In this document: positions 56,379-62,684 of the stretch, in pieces | How the letters are laid out: every line of letters begins with the position of its first letter | How positions within the stretch are numbered: position 1 is the stretch's first letter | From: Solimonas flava DSM 18980 | GTDB taxonomy: Bacteria; Pseudomonadota; Gammaproteobacteria; Nevskiales; Nevskiaceae | Assembly: GCF_000426685.1 (NCBI RefSeq) | Contig: NZ_AUFV01000018.1 | Coordinates: forward strand, 1-64,000 | Direction: 5' to 3' | Length of the DNA stretch: 64,000 nucleotides | The notes under the pieces: generated by a model | Databases searched by the model: none | What the model saw: the letters and a program-made list of their open reading frames with translations, nothing else | What the model was told of the DNA's origin: nothing | Made by a program: the position numbers and the translations under genes

Positions 56379-57143
56379 TTACAGTGCGAAGGTCTTCTTG
56401 ATGCCGATGACGAACTTCGGCTTGTCGCTCTCGAGCTTGTTCGTCGGATCAGTCTCGTCATTGTCGAACTTGAGCGTGCTGCCGATGACCGAGAAGCTCG
56501 CCGTGAGCGTCTCATCGATCGTCTTGCTGACGCCCAGGCTGTAGTCGACGTACGACTTCTTGGCCGAGCCATCGCTCTTGGTCACCCAGACGTCGTCGCT
56601 GCTGATCGTGTCGCCAACGCTGACGTTCAGGTTCACCGAATCGGTGATCGGGAAAGCGCCGACCAGCGCGATGTAGGAGTCGCTCAGGTTGTCGCCGTTC
56701 GCTTCCTCGCCGCCGAAATAGTGCGGGCTGTAGTAGTACTGCAGGGCGAGCGGGCCGTACGAAACCTTCACGTAGGCTTCGAAGGTGTTCGGGTTGATGC
56801 CGTCCGCGCCGTAGGTGTCTTCCTTGTATTCCGCGTAGTAGTAGTAGATACCGCCGATATCGAGGCCGACGTCGCCGAACTTGGTCGCATAGCCGGCGTA
56901 GACGTCGGTTTCCGCGCCGCCGACACCCCAGTCGACATTCGAACCCCAGAGGCCGACGTAGACGCCGGAATCATGTGCGTAGTCGATACCGCCCTGAATG
57001 GCGGCGCCGCTGCCCTGCGACACGCCGCGGAACATGTATTCGCTGACCGCACCGACGTTCCCCGTCACGCCGGCGAACGCGCTGCCCGAGAACGCCGCCG
57101 CGCCGACAAGAACGGCGCCCAACACTGAACGCTTGAATTCCAT
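56379..57143 (-). CDS. TorF-family putative outer-membrane porin
   Basis: 254 aa from ATG 57143. Signal peptide RSVLGAVLVGAAAFSGSAFA, then the TIGR02001-type start VTGNVGAVSEYMFRGVSQGSG, a beta-barrel with aromatic-rich strands (GGIYYYYAEYKEDTYGADG) and C-terminal FVIGIKKTFAL ending in a hydrophobic residue. Such porins are often found beside glnK-amtB and may pass nitrogen compounds. Three genes away here, on the same strand as glnK-amtB. Confidence 0.85.
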   Translation of the reverse strand: MEFKRSVLGAVLVGAAAFSGSAFAGVTGNVGAVSEYMFRGVSQGSGAAIQGGIDYAHDSGVYVGLWGSNVDWGVGGAETDVYAGYATKFGDVGLDIGGIYYYYAEYKEDTYGADGINPNTFEAYVKVSYGPLALQYYYSPHYFGGEEANGDNLSDSYIALVGAFPITDSVNLNVSVGDTISSDDVWVTKSDGSAKKSYVDYSLGVSKTIDETLTASFSVIGSTLKFDNDETDPTNKLESDKPKFVIGIKKTFAL

Positions 57144-57392
57144 GTAAAGCCTCTTCCCAAGTGGATAGATGTTCCGCAGCAGCGTTGCTGCGGCCCCATG
57201 GCAGCAACGCAAAGCCCATGCCACGCACCTTTTTGGCCGGACGTCAATTGTCAATTTCCCCCATGACAACATTCATCTAGCCGCAATACTGAGGTCCGAA
57301 ATGGGGACATCCGGCGCGAACCTGGGGAATATTACCCAGATGGCACGCACCGTATCGGTGCATTCACCGGCGCCATTCGCCCCACCCCGCCA
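57144..57392. other. Long upstream region of porin gene with 5' hairpin
   Basis: About 250 bp between the porin start and the terminator of the cytochrome gene. At 57174-57193 there is an 8-bp hairpin CCGCAGCA-GCGT-TGCTGCGG in the likely 5' untranslated region, 31 bp before the porin ATG. No gene or strong promoter was recognised in the rest. Confidence 0.5.
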
Positions 57393-57423
57393 CAAACGAA
57401 AACGCCGCCCGAAGGCGGCGTTT
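57391..57423 (-). terminator. Intrinsic terminator after cytochrome c gene
   Basis: On the minus strand a 10-bp stem AAACGCCGCC / GGCGGCGTTT with a TTCG loop is followed by TTCGTTTG. Lies 30 bp past the cytochrome stop. Confidence 0.85.
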
Positions 57424-57452
57424 CGATTCCCGATCACTCAGGCCCCGGCACT

Positions 57453-57941
57453 TCACAGGCCGGTCTGCTTCAGCATGAATTCGACAGCGCTCTTGATTTC
57501 GTCGTCGCTGAGCGAGGTATCACCGCCGCGCGGCGGCATCTGGTTCAGACCGGAGATCGCTTTCTGCACGATGCCGTCGACCCCACCCTGCGCCTTGAGC
57601 CGCTCGCCCCAGGCCAGCTTGTCGCCGACCTTGGGCGCGTTGAGCACGCCGGCGGCGTGGCAACCGGTACAGACCCTGGCGTAGATCTGCTCGCCGCTCA
57701 TCGGCGCGCGTTCCGCCTGCGCGGCGGCGGCGACCTTGAGCAGCGCCGCCGGATCGGTGACCACGGTGGCAACCGGCTTGATCTGCTCCTCGATGCGCGC
57801 CTGCGCAGCGGGATCGGCATGCTCGTCGCCCTTGTCGAGCAGGCGGGCGGCGAAGATGCAGATGAAGAAGATGCCGAACAGGGCACCGAGCACTTTGCCG
57901 AAGTTGATGAAGAACACCTGGTCGTGGTTCTTGTGCGCCAC
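57453..57941 (-). CDS. Membrane-anchored cytochrome c5-like protein
   Basis: 162 aa from a GTG at 57941 behind AAGGAG. One N-terminal anchor (VLGALFGIFFICIFAARL), a spacer, then class I c-type heme site CTGCH at residues 91-95 and the sixth ligand Met135 in NQMPPRGG. Carries electrons in the periplasm, probably to a terminal oxidase. Divergent from the antiporter gene. Confidence 0.92.
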   Translation of the reverse strand: MAHKNHDQVFFINFGKVLGALFGIFFICIFAARLLDKGDEHADPAAQARIEEQIKPVATVVTDPAALLKVAAAAQAERAPMSGEQIYARVCTGCHAAGVLNAPKVGDKLAWGERLKAQGGVDGIVQKAISGLNQMPPRGGDTSLSDDEIKSAVEFMLKQTGL

Positions 57942-58105
57942 TGACGTCTCCTTATCTTGTGTCGACCGGGATTTTGACGCCGGAGTATAGCGGTGCGCCG
58001 AGTGCAGCGGCCAGCGGGTCGCCGCCCCGTCTTATCGCGCCGCGCCTGCCATGGCCGACACAGCGCACGTACCGAAGGCATCGGCGATGCTTACACTTCG
58101 CGATC

Positions 58106-59827
58106 ATGGGCTTCGACACTTCCAGCCATCTCATCCTGCTGGCCGCGCTGCTGTTCCTCGTCAGCATCCTGGCGACGGTCATCACGCCGCGACTGGGCAT
58201 GCCCTTGCTGCTGGTCTTCCTGATCGTCGGCATGCTGGCCGGCGAAGACGGTCCGGGCGGCATCCAGTTCCAGAACTACGCGCTCGCCAACCTCGCCGCG
58301 ACAGCGGCATTGGCGGTCGTTCTGTTCGACGGCGGATTGCGCACGCGCCTCGACAGCTTTCGCACCGGCCTGCGGCCGGCACTGACACTGGCCAGCGTCG
58401 GCGTGCTGCTGACGGCCGGCATCACCGCCGCGGTCTGTCACTGGCTGCTGCGACTCTCGCCTGCCGAAGGTTTTCTGATCGGCGCAATCGTCGCCTCGAC
58501 CGACGCTGCCGCAGTGTTCTCGCTGCTCGGCTCGAGCGCGCTCGCGCTCAACGAGCGCGTCGCCTCGGCGCTCGAAATCGAATCCGGCACCAACGACCCG
58601 ATGGCGATCTTCCTGACGCTGGCGACGATCGCCTATCTGCAATCGCCGGAGAGCTTCGGCTTCATCGACGCCCTGCGCATGCTGGCCTGGCAGATGCTGG
58701 CCGGCGCCGCCTGCGGCTACGCCGGCGGCTGGCTGCTGATCCGCGGACTCAACCGTCTGCGCCTCGGCGATTCGATGTATCCGCTGCTGGCGCTGTTCGG
58801 TGGCCTGACCATCTTCGGCCTCACCGGCCTGATCGGCGGCAGCGGCTTTCTCGCGGTCTACCTCGCCGGCATTTTCCTCGGCAACCGCTCGCTGCGCGCC
58901 GCCGCCAGCATTCGCCGTTTCCATGACGGCATCGCCTGGATGGCGCAGATCGGCATGTTCGTGATCCTCGGCCTGCTCGCCTCGCCGCGGCAACTGGCCG
59001 AGGTCGCGCTACCCGGCTTGCTGGTATCGGCGGCGCTGCTGCTGGTCGCGCGCCCGGCCGCCGTCTTCATCAGTCTGGCGCCGTTCCGCTTTCCGTGGCG
59101 CGAGCAGCTGTATATCGCCTGGGTCGGCCTGCGCGGCTCGGTCCCGATCGTGCTGGCGACCTACCCGTGGCTCGCCGGCCTTCAGAACGCACAACTGTTC
59201 TTCAACATCGCCTTCTTCATCGTGCTGGTGTCGCTGATCGTGCAGGGCGCGAGCGTTGCCCCGATCGCGCGCCTGCTCGGGCTGCAGGTGCCGAAAACCG
59301 CGGCGCGCGTGCACCGCGTCGACATCGACCTGCCCGGCCAGCGCGGCTACGAGGTGGTCAGCTACCGGATTCCCGAGCACAGCAAGCTGATCGGCATGCG
59401 CCACAAAGATCTGCCGATCCCGGACGTCTCGCGCATCATTTGCATCGCCCGCGGCGGGCGCGTCCTGCACTATCGCGAGTGGGGTGCGCTGCAGGCGCAT
59501 GACTACGTGTCGCTGCTCACGGCGCAGAGCCAGCTCGACGCTCTCGACCGCCTGTTCGAGGCGCTGCACAAACCGGCCGAACCGCTCACGCGCCGATACT
59601 TCGGCGAGTTCACCGTCAACGCCGACGCGCCGGTCGAGGCACTGTGCCAGAGCTACGGCCTGCCGATTCCGGAGCATGCCGCCGACAAGACCGTCTCGGA
59701 ACTCCTGCAAATGCATCTGCCGCATCCGGTCGTCGGCGATCGCCTGCGACTCGGCGAAGTCCAGCTCGTCATCAAGGCCGTCGACGGCGATCGTCCGACG
59801 CTGATCGGATTGCGCCTGCCGAGCTGA
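58106..59827 (+). CDS. K+/H+ antiporter (NhaP2/CvrA family)
   Basis: 573 aa from ATG 58106; 49 extra in-frame residues upstream lie in the divergent promoter region. CPA1 antiporter with about 12 helices: LLAALLFLVSILATVITPRLG, LFDGGLRTRLDSF, GAIVASTDAAAVFSLLGSS and GLRGSVPIVLATYPW. C-terminal RCK/TrkA-C regulatory domain (HKDLPIPDVSRIICIARGG) and CorC-HlyC-like end. Exports potassium for protons to control pH and turgor. Followed by a strong terminator. Confidence 0.92.
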   Translation: MGFDTSSHLILLAALLFLVSILATVITPRLGMPLLLVFLIVGMLAGEDGPGGIQFQNYALANLAATAALAVVLFDGGLRTRLDSFRTGLRPALTLASVGVLLTAGITAAVCHWLLRLSPAEGFLIGAIVASTDAAAVFSLLGSSALALNERVASALEIESGTNDPMAIFLTLATIAYLQSPESFGFIDALRMLAWQMLAGAACGYAGGWLLIRGLNRLRLGDSMYPLLALFGGLTIFGLTGLIGGSGFLAVYLAGIFLGNRSLRAAASIRRFHDGIAWMAQIGMFVILGLLASPRQLAEVALPGLLVSAALLLVARPAAVFISLAPFRFPWREQLYIAWVGLRGSVPIVLATYPWLAGLQNAQLFFNIAFFIVLVSLIVQGASVAPIARLLGLQVPKTAARVHRVDIDLPGQRGYEVVSYRIPEHSKLIGMRHKDLPIPDVSRIICIARGGRVLHYREWGALQAHDYVSLLTAQSQLDALDRLFEALHKPAEPLTRRYFGEFTVNADAPVEALCQSYGLPIPEHAADKTVSELLQMHLPHPVVGDRLRLGEVQLVIKAVDGDRPTLIGLRLPS

Positions 59828-59949
59828 GCCGGTGCATTGCGCGAGAACGACGCATTGTTAGCGCTATCGCGACTCACAATGGGGCGCCAGCGCTTGTAAT
59901 CAAGCCGAAACCTTTGCACAATCGGCCCAAGCTAATGAACTTAGGGCCT

Positions 59950-59980
59950 GTGGCGCACCATCGTGCGCCACTGGTTTTTC
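59950..59980 (+). terminator. Intrinsic terminator after K+/H+ antiporter
   Basis: Perfect 9-bp stem GTGGCGCAC / GTGCGCCAC with a CATC loop, then CTGG and a TTTTT run. Lies 122 bp past the stop; the 120 bp between show no gene. Confidence 0.8.
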
Positions 59981-60042
59981 TGGGGAGAGAGCGCCGGGAG
60001 ACACGCATATAGCGGCCCTGGCAATGCGGTAAAGGCTGCGCC

Positions 60043-60167
60043 AAAAAAGAAGCCCCCCGGGGTACCGGAGGGCAAAGTGCGAGAAAGGCGCATGGCCTTT
60101 CTGGAGGAGACTGATCTGACCCGGCAATGCTCCCGGCTTGCCGGGTTTTTCATTGCTGAATCATGTT
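60043..60167 (-). ncRNA. Candidate trans-acting small RNA, about 125 nt
   Basis: Minus-strand transcript predicted from a start near 60167, 7-8 nt after the promoter at 60175-60203, to the terminator. Structure in 5'-3' order: hairpin 1 with arms ACCCGGCA and TGCCGGGT (60119-60146); an unpaired segment with UCUCCUCC (60103-60110), complementary to Shine-Dalgarno AGGAGG; hairpin 2 AGAAAGGC / GCCTTTCT (60082-60102); and an intrinsic terminator with stem GCCCTCCGG / CCGGGGGGC, TACC loop and TTCTTTTTT tail (60043-60073). The only short ORFs inside lack ribosome-binding sites. Looks like an RNA that pairs with translation starts, in the manner of sX13- or cuckoo-type C/U-rich sRNAs, though I see no clear sequence relation. 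Confidence 0.65.
60119..60150 (+). terminator. Hairpin plus T run on the plus strand, antisense to the sRNA 5' end
   Basis: Arms ACCCGGCA and TGCCGGGT with a 12-nt loop, followed by TTTTTC. It would stop a plus-strand transcript of this region; the same hairpin forms stem 1 of the minus-strand sRNA. No plus-strand promoter for it was found. Confidence 0.55.
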
Positions 60168-60174
60168 GCGGTGC

Positions 60175-60203
60175 AGTATAGAGTTGACTGACGTCTAAGT
60201 CAA
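60175..60203 (-). promoter_or_regulatory. Sigma-70 promoter for the candidate sRNA, with dyad
   Basis: Minus-strand -35 TTGACT (60203-60198) and -10 TATACT (60180-60175) separated by exactly 17 bp; five of six matches each to consensus. The -35 forms one arm of a perfect dyad TTGACT-N8-AGTCAA (60184-60203) with a central GACGTC, so a regulator may bind there. Best promoter in the window. Confidence 0.78.
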
Positions 60204-60381
60204 TAATGCGATCGGACGAATTTTCAGGCCGTCCCCATCGCCCCCTGCTGCATCGCCGACAGGCAAGCAAAGCCGTTTTGGGTAACGAAAAGAGCAGATT
60301 CCATGCCATTGGCAGGCGCTTACGCCCCCTATTGCCGCCGCTAGAATGCCGCGACTGCCAACCCGATCACGGAAATCCGCC

Positions 60382-60888
60382 ATGACGCTCTCGATGTACC
60401 AGGCTTCGGTCCCGGTCTTCATCCGCATGCTCGGCAATCTGCGTCTTCTCCTCGAGAAAGGCGCGGCCTACGCCGAAGCCCGCAAGTTCGACGGCACGGC
60501 GCTGCCCGACAGCCGCCTGTTCCCGGACATGTTCCCGCTGTCCCGGCAGGTACAGATCGCCACCGACAACGCCAAGGGCTGTGCCGCGCGGCTGGCCGGT
60601 ATCGAGCCGCCGAAGTTCGAGGACAGCGAACGCACGATCCCGGAGCTGATCGGCCGCATCGACAAGACGCTGACCTTCCTGCAGACGCTGCAGCCGTCGC
60701 AGATCGACGGCAGCGAAGAGCGGCCGATCACGCTGCAGCTGCGCAGCGGCGCGCTGAATTTCGACGGCCGCGCCTACCTGCTGCATTTCGCGCTGCCCAA
60801 CTTCTACTTTCACGTAACGACGGCGTACAACCTGCTGCGCCACAACGGCGTCGAGATCGGCAAGCCCGACTTCCTCGGCCGCAGCTAG
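60382..60888 (+). CDS. DUF1993 family protein
   Basis: 168 aa from ATG 60382; the open frame begins at 60346 but MTLSMYQASVPVFIRMLGNL is the family start. DinB/YfiT-like four-helix fold expected; conserved FPLSRQVQIATDNAKG and C-terminal FHVTTAYNLLRHNGVEIGK with a possible metal-binding His. Function unknown. Convergent with the allophanate-hydrolase operon; the 10-bp gap plus a GAGGCCGG/CCGGCCTC stem lie between. Confidence 0.88.
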   Translation: MTLSMYQASVPVFIRMLGNLRLLLEKGAAYAEARKFDGTALPDSRLFPDMFPLSRQVQIATDNAKGCAARLAGIEPPKFEDSERTIPELIGRIDKTLTFLQTLQPSQIDGSEERPITLQLRSGALNFDGRAYLLHFALPNFYFHVTTAYNLLRHNGVEIGKPDFLGRS

Positions 60889-60924
60889 GCTCTCCGACGA
60901 GGCCGGTCGCGCCGCGCGCCGGCC

Positions 60925-61338
60925 TCAGCCGGCCGCGGCACGGTAGGCGCGCCAGCCGCCGTAGACGGTGATGTCGCGCGCGTCGGCGAGCGCCCAGGCT
61001 TCGCAGATGAAGCCCTTGACCTGACGCCCGTCGGCCAGCGTCAGCGTACCGATACCGAGCGGCGGTGGAATGCCGGCCACGAACGAGCCGAAGGTCGCGA
61101 GCGGCACATCCCACAGCTCGACCTCGATCGGCGCGCCGTCGCCGGTCCGGGCCAGTCCTGGCTTCGGCGGCTGCGTCCCGGCGAGCGCATACAGGCGGTA
61201 GTCGGCCGACGTCGTCACGGTTTCGACGAACGTCGCGCCGCGCTCCGTCAGCTCGCAATTCAGCGGCATGCCGCGCAGGTGCGCGCCGACCACGGCCAGG
61301 CGCACGCAGTCGGCAGGGACCGCAGCAACATCGTTCAT
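60925..61338 (-). CDS. Allophanate hydrolase C-terminal-like protein, separate gene
   Basis: 137 aa. Matches the C-terminal domain normally fused to allophanate hydrolase: VRLAVVGAHLRGMPLNCEL, YRLYALAGTQPPKPGL, VELWDVPLATFGSFVAGIPPPLGIG and GFICEAWALADARDIT. This domain finishes the breakdown to ammonia and CO2 by decarboxylating the carbamate product. Its ATG overlaps the amidase gene's stop by 4 bp (ATGA), so the two are made together. Not a frameshift remnant: it has its own start. Confidence 0.88.
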   Translation of the reverse strand: MNDVAAVPADCVRLAVVGAHLRGMPLNCELTERGATFVETVTTSADYRLYALAGTQPPKPGLARTGDGAPIEVELWDVPLATFGSFVAGIPPPLGIGTLTLADGRQVKGFICEAWALADARDITVYGGWRAYRAAAG

Positions 61339-62684
61339 GCAGCAATCTCCGCGAAGCTCGCCTGCCAGCGCCGTCCGAACGCCGCCAGCGCGCGATCGGC
61401 CCAGGCCGGACCGATCAGCGTGACGCCGAACGGCAGGCCGTCCTCGCGCCGCGCGGCCGGCAGGGCCAGCGCCGACCAGTCGAGCAGGTTGACGAAATTG
61501 GTATAGGTGCCGAGCCGGCTGTTCAGCCGGATCGGATCGGCTTCCAGCTCGGCAACGGTGTAGATCGATGGCGCGCTCGGCACCAGCAGCGCGTCGACGC
61601 CGGCCATCAAGACATCGGCCCGCAGCTGCAAGGCGCGGCGCCGGTACTCGGCGCGGAACACGTCAACCGCGCTGAAGCCGCGCCCCTGCTCGACGATCGC
61701 GCGCACCACCGGATGCAGGGCCTCGGCGTGATCGCGCAGGAAATCCTCGATCGCCGCCAACCGCTCGGCGACCCAGGGGCCGTCGTAGAGCAGCGCGGCG
61801 ACTTCGTGCAGCGGCGCGAAATCGAGCGGCAGCAGCGTCGCGCCCAGCTGCTGCGCACGCGCGCAGGCGCGGGCGTAGGCCGCGGCGGCGGCGCGATCGC
61901 CGAAGAACTGCGGCTCGCGCGGCACACCGATGCGCGGCGCCTCCGGCATCGCCGCCGCAAATGCCGCCGGCCGCGAGTACGCATCGCGCGCATCGAAGCC
62001 GCCGGCGATCGCGGCGACCGTCCAGGCGTCGTCGACCTCGTGCGCAAACACCGACACGCAGTCGAGACTGCGGCAGGCCGGCACGACGCCCTGCGTGCTG
62101 AGCCAGCCGCGTGTCGGCTTGAGGCCGACGAGACCGTTGAACGCCGCCGGCACGCGCCCCGAGCCGGCGGTGTCGGTACCGAGCGCGAAGCTGACGAGCC
62201 CCGCCGCGACGGCAACCGCCGAGCCGGAACTGGAGCCGCCGGAAACGTAGCGGCGATCGAACACCGAACGCGGCGCGCCGTACGGCGAGCGCGTGCCGTT
62301 GAGGCCGGTCGCGAACTGATCGAGATTGGTCTTGCCGACCACCAGCGCGCCGGCGGCGCGCAGGCGCGCGACGACGGTCGCGTCCTCGTCCGGCCGGTAA
62401 GCGTAGGCCGGGCAGGCCGCCGTGGTGTCGAGACCGGCGCAGTCGATGTTGTCCTTGACGGCGAACGGAATGCCCCAGAGCGGCTGGTCGTCGCGCGGAC
62501 CGTTCGCCATCAGCGCCCGCGCCTGCGCGCGCAGCTCCTCCGGCGCAGTGCGGCTGATCCACACCGCCGGGTCGTCATAGGCCGCGCAGCGCCGCAGCAC
62601 CTCGTCGACGAGGTCGAGCGGCGTCGCGGCGCCGCCCGCGTAGCGGTGCTGCAGGCCGGCGATATCGAGTCGTACGTCGAACAT
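61335..62684 (-). CDS. atzF: Allophanate hydrolase, amidase domain
   Basis: 449 aa. Amidase-signature enzyme with Ser-cisSer-Lys triad: Lys in WGIPFAVKDNIDCAG, Ser in YVSGGSSSGSAVAVAAG, nucleophile Ser in LGTDTAGSGRVPAAF. Hydrolyses allophanate made from urea by urea carboxylase. At 449 aa it lacks the about 150-aa C-terminal domain found in most homologues, which is encoded by the next gene. Overlaps the upstream carboxylase by one base. Confidence 0.93.
   Translation of the reverse strand: MFDVRLDIAGLQHRYAGGAATPLDLVDEVLRRCAAYDDPAVWISRTAPEELRAQARALMANGPRDDQPLWGIPFAVKDNIDCAGLDTTAACPAYAYRPDEDATVVARLRAAGALVVGKTNLDQFATGLNGTRSPYGAPRSVFDRRYVSGGSSSGSAVAVAAGLVSFALGTDTAGSGRVPAAFNGLVGLKPTRGWLSTQGVVPACRSLDCVSVFAHEVDDAWTVAAIAGGFDARDAYSRPAAFAAAMPEAPRIGVPREPQFFGDRAAAAAYARACARAQQLGATLLPLDFAPLHEVAALLYDGPWVAERLAAIEDFLRDHAEALHPVVRAIVEQGRGFSAVDVFRAEYRRRALQLRADVLMAGVDALLVPSAPSIYTVAELEADPIRLNSRLGTYTNFVNLLDWSALALPAARREDGLPFGVTLIGPAWADRALAAFGRRWQASFAEIAA

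Noticed and set aside
60091-60179. Short plus-strand ORF MAFLEETDLTRQ... and a longer minus-strand ORF across the sRNA
   Set aside because: No ribosome-binding sites, hairpins and terminators inside, and no recognisable protein features.
60899-60926. GAGGCCGG/CCGGCCTC hairpin between convergent genes as terminator
   Set aside because: No T run on either strand; the loop of 12 nt and GC-only context do not qualify.
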